Notes: a model not told the origin generated them from the sequence alone. Counted from the stretch's first letter, positions 1 through 7,688 are shown. The stretch: 9,403 bases of DNA from Thermoanaerobaculaceae bacterium (GCA_022865555.1 JALHTD010000451.1:1-9403); one strand, 5' to 3'. A program made the numbers and translations.

Positions 1-240
1 CGCCGAGCCGAGATGCTCGGCCTCGTTCGCGTTCGGCGCGCCGCAAACGCCTACGAGCTCGCCTTCGACTCGGCCCACCCCCGCTCGCACCCGACCGCGA
101 TGGCGCTGCTCGCAGCGATCCCCGGGGCAATCGTCACCCCGGCGCAGGTCGTGCGGCTCCCCATGGCCGGGCGTGACCCGGCCGCGGACGCCGCGGAGCT
201 GCTCGGGCTCCTGCCCCAGGGGGGTGAGCCCGCGGCGTAG
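1..240 (+). CDS. C-terminal fragment of an unrecognised protein (5' end outside window)
   Basis: The reading frame is open from base 1 and ends at TAG 238-240, giving the last 79 residues of a protein that begins before the window. Codon third positions are mostly G or C, as in the surrounding genes, which supports real coding. The tail is rich in Ala, Leu, Pro and Arg, with a segment reading AFDSAHPRSHPTAMALLAAI followed by another Ala/Leu-rich helix-like stretch. I see no membrane segment and no motif that names a family. An ATG at 13-15 exists, but nothing like a ribosome binding site can be judged that close to the edge, and the frame continues upstream of it, so a truncated gene is more likely than a 75-aa one. 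The next gene starts 70 bases downstream on the same strand. Function unknown. Confidence 0.5.
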   Translation, partial: RRAEMLGLVRVRRAANAYELAFDSAHPRSHPTAMALLAAIPGAIVTPAQVVRLPMAGRDPAADAAELLGLLPQGGEPAA

Positions 241-310
241 GGCAGCTCCATTGTGTCGTACCTCACAGAACGCCAGGGCGAGGACCGGCATCATTTCGAG
301 CGACGAGGTC

Positions 311-829
311 ATGAGAACGATCGCGAACATCACGCTCATCGCTGTTCTCGCGGCGGCGCCGACGATGGCGCAGTCGGCCGGGGGGACACCTGTATCTTTC
401 GGCGGCGATCTCGGGCTGTTCGCGCCCTTTGAAAGCGGGGCCGGCAGCAGCTTCACTCTGCGCGGAACCGCCGACTTCTACTGGTGGTCTCCAACTGGGA
501 TGCGCTTCGCACTCGGGTGGGCCAACCCCACTCTCGGGGACGAGCCGTTCGACGCCAGCGCCGACATCACATACCTGAGTGCGAGCGTGATCCACTCGTT
601 CAGCGCGGGAGGCCTGCACCCATACGGCCAGGCCGGCGTTGGTCTCTACCACCTCTCGGGCGACGGTTCGGGGACCGAACTCGGGCTCACGTTCGGAGCC
701 GGTCTCGAGTTCCCCCTGGGGTGGGAGCACCTCCTGCTGACGCCCGAGTTGAGCGCCCACATCGTGTCCGGGGACGGGCCCCGCTTCTCGCTTGCGCTCA
801 CCGTGGGTCTGCACACGAGGCCCGAATAG
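311..829 (+). CDS. Small outer-membrane beta-barrel protein with signal peptide (172 aa)
   Basis: Seen: the N-terminus (MRTIANITLIAVLAAAPTMA) is a Sec signal peptide with a short basic start, a hydrophobic core and a likely signal peptidase I cut after Ala20 (TMA/QS). The mature ~150 residues form about eight amphipathic stretches with alternating polar and nonpolar residues separated by Gly/Ser/Asp turns: roughly VSFGGDLGLFAPF, SSFTLRGTADFYWW, MRFALGWANP, ADITYLSASVIHSF, PYGQAGVGLYHL, TELGLTFGAGLEFPL, LLLTPELSAHIV and RFSLALTVGLHT. This matches the OmpX/OmpA-type eight-strand barrel of outer-membrane porin-like proteins. The C-terminus ends ...TRPE rather than in the usual aromatic residue, which weakens the assignment slightly. 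Start: ATG 311 is chosen because it sits right before the signal peptide. The ribosome binding site is poor (GAGG only about 2 bases away). The gene converges on the kinase, with 39 bases between stop codons. Its specific role is not deducible. Confidence 0.8.
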   Translation: MRTIANITLIAVLAAAPTMAQSAGGTPVSFGGDLGLFAPFESGAGSSFTLRGTADFYWWSPTGMRFALGWANPTLGDEPFDASADITYLSASVIHSFSAGGLHPYGQAGVGLYHLSGDGSGTELGLTFGAGLEFPLGWEHLLLTPELSAHIVSGDGPRFSLALTVGLHTRPE

Positions 830-842
830 CGGGATTGTGAGC

Positions 843-858
843 GGCCGGATCGTCGGCC
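843..858. terminator. Short inverted repeat between convergent genes
   Basis: GGCCG (843-847) and CGGCC (854-858) form a 5-bp stem with a 6-base loop in the 39-base gap between two converging stop codons. It could act as a bidirectional transcription stop. There is no T-run on either side, so it is not a canonical intrinsic terminator and is called only from position. Confidence 0.2.
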
Positions 859-868
859 CGCAGGAGAG

Positions 869-3800
869 CTACTCCGCAGAGGTGCCCTCGGCGATGGCGG
901 TGCGGATCTCTCGCGCCAGCGTCCTCATGTCGAAGGGCTTCTGCAGGAAGCGCAGCGTTCCGGCCCCGACGCCGCGCCGCACCGCCTCGTCCTCGGTGTA
1001 GCCGGACATCAGGATCACCTTGAGCCGGGGCCAGCACTCCAGCAGCCCGCGCGCCAGCTCGGCGCCCGACACGTCCGGGAGAAGCAGGTCGGAGAGAAGG
1101 ACGTCGAAGGCGGACTCCTGGGGCAACCGACGCGCCTCCTCGGCGCTCCCCACCGCTGCGACCTCGTAGCCCAGCATCGTGAGCACGTCCACCAGGCCCT
1201 CGCGCGCCCCCGTTTCGTCCTCAACCACGAGGACGCGCTCGCCCCTGCCGCGCGGCAGATCATCCGCCTCCACGCGCGACGCAGCCTGCACGAGGGCCTC
1301 GCCCGTGCTCGCCTTCGGCAGCTCGATCCGGAACACCGTGCCGCCGCCCTCGCGGTCCGACACGCGGATCGTGCCGTCGTGCTGGGTGACGATCCCGTGC
1401 ACCACGGCGAGCCCGAGCCCGGAGCCCTTGTCCGCACCCTTGGTCGTGAAGAACGGCTCGAAGATACGGTCGCGGATCCCCTCCGGCACCCCCTGACCCG
1501 TGTCCTCCACCGACAGCCATGCGGTGCCGCCCTCCCCCACCCCGGTGCGGACCACGAGCCGCCCTCCCTCGGGCATCGCATCGGAGGCGTTGACCACCAG
1601 GTTCATCAGGACCTGGTCGATCTGGCCGCGGTCAGCGATCACCGGCAGGGGCTCGTCGGCGAGCTCGACGGCGAATGCGATGTTTTCGCGCACCAGCCGC
1701 CGGAGCAACTGCGTCGCCCCGCCCACGACCTCGCTGAGGTCGAGCCGCTCGGGCTTGGCCGTCTCGCGCCTGGAGAACAGCAGGAGCTGGCGGGAGAGCG
1801 CGGCGCCGCGCCGGATCTGTTGCTCCAGCTCGTCCACCGTGTCGGCGACTCGCCGGGGATCGTCGGGGTTGTTGTGGATGATCTGTGTCTGGCTGAGCAT
1901 CGCCTGCAGCAGGTTGTTGAAGTCGTGCGCCACGCCCCCGGCGAGCCTGCCGATCGCCTCCAGTCGCTGCACCTGGCGCAGTTGCTGCTCGAGCAGGGCC
2001 TCCTGGGTCACGTCGCGCTTGACCGCCACGAAGTGCGCAACCCTCCCCGAGGGGTCGCGCACCGGCGAAATCGTCGCATCTTCCTCGATCAGCGACCCAT
2101 CCCTGCAGCGGTTGACGAAACGGCCCGACCACACCTCGCCTCGCCACAGCGTCTCCCACATCTCCCTGTAGAAGCCCTCGTCGTGCTTACCGCTCTTGAG
2201 GATCCTGGGGTTGGCGCCGAGCACTTCCCCCGCGGCGTAGCCGGAGATGCGCTCGAATGCGGGGTTGACGTACTCAATCGTTCCCTCGACGTCGGTGACC
2301 ATGATGGCCTCGGCCGCCTGCTCGACAGCGGCGGCGAGGCGCTTGCGCTCCTCGGTCTCCCGCCTGCGCTGCGTCACGTCGCGCACGGTCCCGAGCGCGC
2401 CAACCACGCCTCCGTTCTCAAGCAGCTGCACGCCGGAAAACTCGCCGTCGAGCCACGACCCGTCACGGGCCTTGATGCGCAGCTCGAACAGCCCGGGTGA
2501 TCTCTGGTCCAGCACCCGGGCGAAATTGTCGAGCGCATAATTCAGATCATCTGGATGCACCAGGTCCGCGAACGGCCTCCCGACCCACTCGCTGCACGAC
2601 CACCCGGTGATCCTCTCGAAGGCGGCGTTGAGAGAGGTGAGCGTTCCGGTCATTGAAAGCGTGAACACCACGTCCTGCATGGTGTCCACGAGCCTGCGGT
2701 AGCGCTCCTCGCTCTCACGGACGGCCGCCTCGACCTGCTTGCGCTCGGTGATGTCCCGCGCGTTGACGACCATGCCGTTCACTCCGGGAACGTGGAACAG
2801 GCTGCGCTGCACCGCGTCGAGCACCCGCCAGGAACCGTTGCGGTGGCGGCCCCGTAGCTCGACGCGGCCGATCGCCCCGGGCTGCTCCCGGAGCTCCCTG
2901 AAGAGCTTCCGCACTCTGACCACGTCGTCGGGGTGCACGAAGGCGAATACGCCGGCTCCCACCAGTTCCTCGGGGGGAAACCCGAGCACGTCGATCGAGG
3001 AAGGACCGGCGAAGGTGATCGTTTCCCGGCGGTCGAGCACGACCAGGAGATCGGCGGACTTTTCGATGAGCGTACGAAAACGCTCCTCGCTCTCGCGCAG
3101 CGCGTTTTCCGCGCGGGCGCGGCGCTCCTCGCCCTCCGCAACCTGCAGCGCGAAACCCAGGTCCTGGGCCAGCTCGTCGAGCAGGCTCACGATCTCCGGC
3201 GCGAAGACGTCCCGCTCCTCGGAGTACACCGAAAACGCCCCTCTCGCCTGCCCGTCCACCGCAATCGGAAAGGCTGCGGTGGAGCGGAAGAACCGCTTCC
3301 GGCCCGCATCGCGCCAGGGGTCGACGCTCGCGGCGGCGTCCCAGTCGTTGACCACCACGGCCCGCCCTTCGCGGATCGCGGTTCCGGTGGGCCCACGACC
3401 CTCGGGGGAGTCGTCGCACCGGATCCGCACCTCCTGGAGGTAGCCCTCCTCGAAACCTGCCGAGGCGACCGGCCGTACCTCACCGGTTTTGAAGTCCGCA
3501 AGGCCGACCCACGCCATCCTGAACCGACCGTGCTCGACGGCGATTCGGCAAGTCTGGGTCAATATCCTGTCCGTGTTCCTCTCGCGCACCATCAGCTCGT
3601 TGATCTCGGTGATGGCCCGCAGCAGCCTGTTGAGGAAGCGGATCCGCTCCTCGGCGGCCTCACGCTCCGAGAGGTCACGCACGATCGAGAGCACCGCTCG
3701 GCCCTCGTCGAGCTCGGCCAGGCGGCTGCTCACCTCGACCGGAAAAGTGCTGCCGTCCTTGCGCAGGTGTCTGGTCTGGAAGACGTGCCCGTCAGGCAGC

Positions 3801-5059
3801 GACGCCCTGGTCATCTGGTCCTGCAGGTTTCCCCGTGCCTCCTCGGCCCGCAGGTCGCGAATCGTGAGCCGCAAGAGCTCCTCGCGGGAGTAGCCGTAGA
3901 GCGTCTCGGCCTTCCGGTTCGCGTCGAGGATCCGCCCGTCGGTTCCCACGAAGAGGATCGGGTCGTTGGCGTGGTCGACGAGGAGCGCAAATCGCGCCTG
4001 GCTTCGGGAGAGCGCCGCCTCGTACCTGGCCCGCCGCGCCCGCCACAGGCCGAAACCGGTCGCCACCAGCGCCAGGGCGAACCCCACCATGGTCAGCGCG
4101 CTGCTGCGAACCTCCTTGCGATAGGCGACGAGCGCCTCCTCGCGGTCGATCTTCGCGACCAGGCCCCAAGGTGTGCCATCGATTTTGCGGGTAGCGGCAA
4201 ACACCGGAACACCCCGGTAGTCCAGGTACGTGCCGAAGGTCTCCTGCCCATCGACTGCCGCGCGGGCGGCCAGCGCAGGAACGTCGGCGCGCAGCGCGTG
4301 CGTGAGCGGCTGCGCGGCCCGGTGCCGCAGCGGACTCACGAACACCACTCTGTCGCCGTCCCTCCGGACAAGGAGCACTTCGCCAGATTCTGTTGGCAAC
4401 GGCTCCCGAGCCAGCAGGGGGTACAGCCACGCCGTCGGGTCGGTCGCCACGATGGCCGCCCCGAGTGTCGCGGGGCGCCCTCCCGTCGCGGAGGCAGGCT
4501 CCGTGATCGGGGCGCCGAAAACCACCAGAGGCATACCCTCGGGCCCGCCGCAGAAATCGGCGAAAGGCTTGCCCGCCATCGCGAGCCGCCGCACCACGGC
4601 CGGGCACTCCCCGCCGCTCGCGCTCTCACCCGAATTGCTAGCGAGCATCGCGCCCGCGGCATCGAGGACGTAGATGGCGCGGTGGCGGTGCGCGCGCGTG
4701 AAGACGTCGATCACACCCTGCAGGTGGGCCGCGGCATCCGCGGAGGCCGCCTCGGCACGGCCAGCGTGTGCTGCCGTCACGGCGACCACCGTCGGGAAGT
4801 TCGCCACCGTGGTGGCGTCAGAAATTCCGCTAGCGACCCAACTTAGGATCGCGGCCTTGCGGTCGTCCGCCATCGCGTCGAGGCGGGCCTCCCACGCCCC
4901 CACCACCTGGGCACGCTCCGCGGGTGCATAGACGAACAGGAAGTAGAGGGCGCCGGCCACGAGAGCGCCGCCGATGCCCACGATCAGTGCGAAGGCACCG
5001 GTGGGCCTTCGTTCGCGATCCTCACGCCGCTTGTGAACCCCGGGCCGCGCCCGGCTCAT
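869..5059 (-). CDS. Membrane hybrid sensor histidine kinase: Cache-like sensor, 4 PAS, GAF, HisKA, HATPase, receiver (1396 aa)
   Basis: Signal-sensing autokinase of the inner membrane. Domains by residue: membrane helix 21-43; periplasmic double-Cache-like sensor ~48-314; membrane helix ~319-340; PAS 354-466; GAF ~479-642; PAS 658-774, 784-896 and 906-1018; dimerisation/phosphoacceptor helices ~1031-1101 with the H-box GGVAHDFNNLL (His1045); ATPase with N-box MNLVVNASDAMPEGG (Asn1157), G1 DTGQG (Asp1186), F-box FEPFFTTK and G2 GSGLGL (1212-1217); receiver ~1275-1390 with acidic pair Glu1280-Asp1281, phosphoacceptor Asp1324 (SDLLLPD), Ser1352 and Lys1374 (QKPF). All catalytic residues are present. 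Known for this type: ATP-dependent autophosphorylation on His, then transfer to the receiver Asp. Start: the frame runs open to 5317, but ATG 5059 has GGGGG five bases upstream, lies downstream of the predicted promoter and puts the first helix at residue 21. No partner regulator or phosphotransfer protein is visible. Ligand and output are unknown. Confidence 0.96.
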   Translation of the reverse strand: MSRARPGVHKRREDRERRPTGAFALIVGIGGALVAGALYFLFVYAPAERAQVVGAWEARLDAMADDRKAAILSWVASGISDATTVANFPTVVAVTAAHAGRAEAASADAAAHLQGVIDVFTRAHRHRAIYVLDAAGAMLASNSGESASGGECPAVVRRLAMAGKPFADFCGGPEGMPLVVFGAPITEPASATGGRPATLGAAIVATDPTAWLYPLLAREPLPTESGEVLLVRRDGDRVVFVSPLRHRAAQPLTHALRADVPALAARAAVDGQETFGTYLDYRGVPVFAATRKIDGTPWGLVAKIDREEALVAYRKEVRSSALTMVGFALALVATGFGLWRARRARYEAALSRSQARFALLVDHANDPILFVGTDGRILDANRKAETLYGYSREELLRLTIRDLRAEEARGNLQDQMTRASLPDGHVFQTRHLRKDGSTFPVEVSSRLAELDEGRAVLSIVRDLSEREAAEERIRFLNRLLRAITEINELMVRERNTDRILTQTCRIAVEHGRFRMAWVGLADFKTGEVRPVASAGFEEGYLQEVRIRCDDSPEGRGPTGTAIREGRAVVVNDWDAAASVDPWRDAGRKRFFRSTAAFPIAVDGQARGAFSVYSEERDVFAPEIVSLLDELAQDLGFALQVAEGEERRARAENALRESEERFRTLIEKSADLLVVLDRRETITFAGPSSIDVLGFPPEELVGAGVFAFVHPDDVVRVRKLFRELREQPGAIGRVELRGRHRNGSWRVLDAVQRSLFHVPGVNGMVVNARDITERKQVEAAVRESEERYRRLVDTMQDVVFTLSMTGTLTSLNAAFERITGWSCSEWVGRPFADLVHPDDLNYALDNFARVLDQRSPGLFELRIKARDGSWLDGEFSGVQLLENGGVVGALGTVRDVTQRRRETEERKRLAAAVEQAAEAIMVTDVEGTIEYVNPAFERISGYAAGEVLGANPRILKSGKHDEGFYREMWETLWRGEVWSGRFVNRCRDGSLIEEDATISPVRDPSGRVAHFVAVKRDVTQEALLEQQLRQVQRLEAIGRLAGGVAHDFNNLLQAMLSQTQIIHNNPDDPRRVADTVDELEQQIRRGAALSRQLLLFSRRETAKPERLDLSEVVGGATQLLRRLVRENIAFAVELADEPLPVIADRGQIDQVLMNLVVNASDAMPEGGRLVVRTGVGEGGTAWLSVEDTGQGVPEGIRDRIFEPFFTTKGADKGSGLGLAVVHGIVTQHDGTIRVSDREGGGTVFRIELPKASTGEALVQAASRVEADDLPRGRGERVLVVEDETGAREGLVDVLTMLGYEVAAVGSAEEARRLPQESAFDVLLSDLLLPDVSGAELARGLLECWPRLKVILMSGYTEDEAVRRGVGAGTLRFLQKPFDMRTLAREIRTAIAEGTSAE

Positions 5060-5148
5060 CGCTGCCCCCGAAAGCCGTCCGCCATCGCGAACCGAGCCGG
5101 GAGCGCGCGGTGTGTTGCCGTGCCCGTGGGCAAGAGCACCGTCGCCAT
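5056..5148 (-). CDS. Putative 30-aa leader ORF overlapping the kinase start (ATGA)
   Basis: Reading down the minus strand, ATG at 5148 opens a 30-codon frame (MATVLLPTGTATHRALPARF, then ten more residues ending GFRGQR) that stops at TGA 5056-5058. That stop overlaps the kinase ATG (5057-5059) in the classic ATGA arrangement of translational coupling. It has the better ribosome binding site of the two: AAGGA at 5155-5159, six bases before the ATG. The predicted promoter -10 ends at 5166, so this would be the first start codon on the transcript. The peptide has no recognisable motif, no membrane segment and no run of one amino acid as in attenuation leaders. It could be a coupling leader, a real small protein, or chance. 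Moderate to low confidence. Confidence 0.38.
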   Translation of the reverse strand: MATVLLPTGTATHRALPARFAMADGFRGQR

Positions 5149-5165
5149 CGGGTTTCCTTCCAGCC

Positions 5166-5195
5166 AATGTAGCAGTCCGGCTCCGTCCCTGTAAA
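5166..5195 (-). promoter_or_regulatory. Sigma-70-like promoter for the kinase (extended -10)
   Basis: On the minus strand TTTACA (5195-5190) matches five of six bases of TTGACA. After an 18-base spacer comes TACATT (5171-5166), four of six for TATAAT, directly preceded by TGC as in an extended -10. Such an AT-rich box stands out in this GC-rich setting. The expected start point is near 5159, only about a dozen bases before the leader ORF at 5148 and about 100 before the kinase ATG. Called by eye. Confidence 0.5.
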
Positions 5196-5205
5196 CGACG
5201 CTGGC

Positions 5206-5222
5206 GCACTCGTGTGGAGTGC
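5206..5222. promoter_or_regulatory. Perfect dyad GCACTC-N5-GAGTGC, candidate operator
   Basis: GCACTC (5206-5211) and GAGTGC (5217-5222) are exact reverse complements separated by GTGTG. The 17-bp site ends 10 bases upstream of the kinase -35 box and about 60 bases upstream of the -35 candidate of the divergent gene. That is the placement expected of a dimeric regulator's binding site serving one or both promoters. No regulator gene is in the window. Confidence 0.35.
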
Positions 5223-5284
5223 TTCTGCACCCGCAGCGTCAACGGCGCGACGGTGTCCGGCTCGCGGATCGCAGGAGACGGCGC

Positions 5285-5313
5285 TTGACGTCGTGCCGAA
5301 GGGGCCGCAGTAT
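5285..5313 (+). promoter_or_regulatory. Weak promoter candidate for the 759-aa gene
   Basis: TTGACG (5285-5290) matches five of six bases of the -35 consensus. At 17 bases' spacing it is followed by CAGTAT (5308-5313), a poor -10 with three matches; TATTCA begins three bases later. If used, the transcript would have a leader of about 65 bases before the ATG at 5385. The -35 is convincing, the -10 is not. Confidence 0.3.
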
Positions 5314-5373
5314 TCATGCGGGTTCAGTTTGTTGGTTCGCGGAGGCGTGCTGCACAGCGAAGGCCGTTTTCCG

Positions 5374-5384
5374 GGAGGTGATCG
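5374..5384 (+). promoter_or_regulatory. Strong ribosome binding site of the 759-aa gene
   Basis: GGAGGTGAT (5374-5382) is complementary to nine consecutive bases of the usual 16S rRNA 3' tail. GGAGG lies six bases before ATG 5385. This fixes the start and predicts efficient translation. It also argues that the plus strand, not the long open frame on the opposite strand, is coding here. Confidence 0.85.
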
Positions 5385-7664
5385 ATGAATTCGGCGTCGG
5401 GTGAGCCAGAGGCGGTCGGGCTCGACGATCTGGCTCGGTTTCTCCTCCCCGACGAGACCGTGGGTAGCGCTTCGGACACCCTCAAGCCCTTGCGCTGTCG
5501 GGTCGAGTCGCGGCTCCCCGTGCCGAGCGGCGCGTGCCCGGGTGCGGTGTTCACCGTACAGGCCGGCAGCGAGGTCTCTGTCTTCGCGTTCAACGCACCG
5601 ACCGACCGTGACCCGGACCTCGTCCTCCTGCCTCCCGGCGCCGGGCCACCCGAGAGTTGTGCCGGACAACTGAACCTCACTCCGGGGTCGTGCTGGCTCA
5701 AGGTGCAGCACAGGGTCAGCGTGGAGGTCGAGGGCGGCGGCCCGCTCGCCCACACCGGGATGCGGCTCCATGCCGAGGCCCCAGTGGTCTTCAGCGACTA
5801 CCGGCTGCACGACCCCGGCGAGAACGCCGCACGGGCCGTCGCCGCGGACCTTCTCAATCCGCGCTTTGCCCAGCGCCTGGACGACGTCCGCGCGTTGCGC
5901 CCGCACGAGGCGCTCGCCTTCCAGGCCACGGGGACGCTGCGCGCCGCAGTGGAGGTGAGCTGGTCCGACGTCCTGGCGAGCGGCCTTGGTGCCCTCGCCG
6001 GTATCGTCGGCGCCGCCGCGCCGCTGGTCGTGGAGTTGCCCGCTGCCGCCAGCGTGAGCGGCACCGTCACCCTGGCGGATGAGTTCACCGTGGTCTTCTC
6101 CCGCCTGCCGGACGGGCGCACCCGGGCCGCGGTCAAGAAAGCCGCTTCCCGCACCTTCGCCGGAGCCGCCGACCTCGGTCTCTCCGTCGAGCTCGCCGAT
6201 CCCCAGCAGATCGAGTCGGCGCTGCGCGACGCGGTGGCAGGTCTGCTCGGGGAGGAGTACGCGACGGTGCGGGCGCTCGTCGACAAGGCGTCGCTGGCGG
6301 AGCTCTCCGAGAACGAGCGGTGGGCCGCCGAGGCGCTCGCCGCGCGTCTGGGCCTCGAGGAGCTTCCCAAAGGCTTCACGACCCTCCGCGAGAAGCTGCA
6401 GCAGCTCGAGGGAGCGATCGCCGAGGCCGTCGCCGAGCTCGCGACGGAGAAGCTCGCGGCGGGTTTCGCCTACGAATACGACCGTCTCGCCCGCGGTTCC
6501 TCCGTGCTCGAGGTGGTGCTGAGCCCCGACGCCCTCGCCGCCCATCACGCCTCTCTCTGCAACGGGGACCTCGAGCCCGTCCTCTCCGCGATCCTCGGCG
6601 CCGCCCCGGGCCTCGCCCTCGAGGGCTACCTGCACCGGCGCACGCTGGAGCGGGCGCATAGCTGGGGCTTCACCCTCGCCATCGGGCCATGGGCCGCCAG
6701 AGGCAGACAGCGGCGCGCGCTCACCCGCGTCGTCGAGGAGGACATCACCGGCAGGACGAGGGTGAGCTGCCTCGGCCTCGGGGCGTACGAGGGGCGCTGG
6801 CTCACGAACGTGGCCGAGTGGACCGTGGACCTGCGGGCCGACATGCCTCGCTTCGCGCCCGAGGGCGCTCCGCGCCTCTCGGAGTTCGCGCTCGGCCTCC
6901 ACCTCGCCTGCCACTGGCGGCAGGAGTCGCTGGCCGAGGACAGGCTCGACGAGGTCCTTGACGTTGCCGCGCTGTGGGGCGCGCTCGACCCTGAGCACGC
7001 CGCCGACGTGAGGCGGCGCCTGGCCCCGAGACTCGGCCGTGCCGCCGACCTGATCGTGCAGCTGCGTTTCGACGATGCGGCATTCAGGAGCGTGCTGCCA
7101 TCTCTCGCAGCCGGGCGGGACGCCGACTTCGCCGCCGCGCTGGGCGCCGCAATGCCGTTGCGCACGGGCTCGCACGGTCGCGGCGACCCGCGCCGGCGTC
7201 GCGAGCTCTACGGGCCACTCTGGGCGCACGTCCTCGACCACCCGGACGCCCCGGCGCGCGCCCTGGTGGCGCTGGCCCGGCAGCACCTCGCCAAGGGCGA
7301 GGAGCCTCAGCTCGGCTTTCTGGAGGAGAACTACCTCAAGCTGGCGCCCACCTGCACCTTTGTCGGCCTGGCCAGGGTAGCCAACCAGAACACGGCCGCC
7401 GCCTGGCGGGAGTTCCGTTCGGGCGCCATCCTCCTCCACGAGGCCGTCGCTGCAGCCGCCGAGGACGACGGCACCCTCGAAAGGGTTTTCTCCCTGATGG
7501 TCAACCTCTGGGCGCAGACCCACCACGTGAGAGCGCTCGGCGCGTTTCTGCTCGACGCGGCTTCAACCGCGGGCGTCGCGTCCGCGGTCGTCCGTACCCT
7601 GACGGTCACCGCCCGGGACGCCGGCGGTGAAAACGCCCTGGTGGTCGCCGCGCCGGCGACCTGA
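5385..7664 (+). CDS. Large protein of unknown function (759 aa)
   Basis: I cannot assign this protein to a named family. It has no signal peptide, so cytoplasmic location is the default. Residues ~35-140 look strand-rich. Residues 190-217 are Gly/Ala/Val-rich and hydrophobic (SGLGALAGIVGAAAPLVVEL), possibly a membrane-active or buried helix. Residues ~221-270 look like several strands (SGTVTLADEFTVVFSRL). Residues ~275-360 are helical with a short heptad-like stretch (TTLREKLQQLEGAIAEAVAE). A central strand-rich block at ~425-485 (GFTLAIGPWAARG ... LGAYEGRW) alternates polar and nonpolar residues. The C-terminal ~270 residues are mostly helical and Ala/Leu/Arg-rich. Eight cysteines are scattered without a metal-site pattern. 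No nucleotide-binding loop, protease or nuclease motif was seen. It is transcribed divergently from the sensor kinase with 325 bases between the two start codons, and is followed after 71 bases by the phosphofructokinase. Whether it acts with either is inference only. Confidence 0.85.
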   Translation: MNSASGEPEAVGLDDLARFLLPDETVGSASDTLKPLRCRVESRLPVPSGACPGAVFTVQAGSEVSVFAFNAPTDRDPDLVLLPPGAGPPESCAGQLNLTPGSCWLKVQHRVSVEVEGGGPLAHTGMRLHAEAPVVFSDYRLHDPGENAARAVAADLLNPRFAQRLDDVRALRPHEALAFQATGTLRAAVEVSWSDVLASGLGALAGIVGAAAPLVVELPAAASVSGTVTLADEFTVVFSRLPDGRTRAAVKKAASRTFAGAADLGLSVELADPQQIESALRDAVAGLLGEEYATVRALVDKASLAELSENERWAAEALAARLGLEELPKGFTTLREKLQQLEGAIAEAVAELATEKLAAGFAYEYDRLARGSSVLEVVLSPDALAAHHASLCNGDLEPVLSAILGAAPGLALEGYLHRRTLERAHSWGFTLAIGPWAARGRQRRALTRVVEEDITGRTRVSCLGLGAYEGRWLTNVAEWTVDLRADMPRFAPEGAPRLSEFALGLHLACHWRQESLAEDRLDEVLDVAALWGALDPEHAADVRRRLAPRLGRAADLIVQLRFDDAAFRSVLPSLAAGRDADFAAALGAAMPLRTGSHGRGDPRRRRELYGPLWAHVLDHPDAPARALVALARQHLAKGEEPQLGFLEENYLKLAPTCTFVGLARVANQNTAAAWREFRSGAILLHEAVAAAAEDDGTLERVFSLMVNLWAQTHHVRALGAFLLDAASTAGVASAVVRTLTVTARDAGGENALVVAAPAT

Positions 7665-7686
7665 GGGGCGGAGCGCTCCCGACCCC
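7665..7686 (+). terminator. GC-rich hairpin after the 759-aa gene
   Basis: A perfect 10-base palindrome GGAGCGCTCC (7670-7679) lies five bases after the stop codon. Flanking GGGG (7665-7668) and CCCC (7683-7686) could lengthen the stem around small internal mismatches. It has no T-run, so it may slow or end transcription only weakly. It could equally be a palindromic protein-binding site upstream of the next promoter. Confidence 0.25.
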
Positions 7687-7688
7687 AC

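Noticed and set aside
2690..3120. Repeated DNA near 2705 and 3085 (similar 14-base strings)
   Set aside because: They encode the recurring RESEERF/RESEERY linker that precedes successive PAS domains, so the repeat reflects domain duplication in the kinase.
2933..4846. 637-codon plus-strand frame opposite the kinase, plus other long frames there
   Set aside because: The minus strand encodes unmistakable PAS, GAF and kinase domains. The plus frames are compositional shadows.
5060..5317. N-terminal extension of the kinase to ATG 5317
   Set aside because: The extra 86 residues are Arg/Pro-rich and unlike a domain, and the predicted promoter for the gene lies inside this stretch. ATG 5059 has a ribosome binding site and a normal distance to the first membrane helix.
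5022..7526. Long open frame on the minus strand (834 codons) opposite the 759-aa gene
   Set aside because: It is the antisense of a GC-rich gene in a frame poor in stop codons. Its translation is Gly/Arg/Glu-heavy without domains, it runs through the divergent promoter region, and the plus-strand gene has a near-perfect ribosome binding site.
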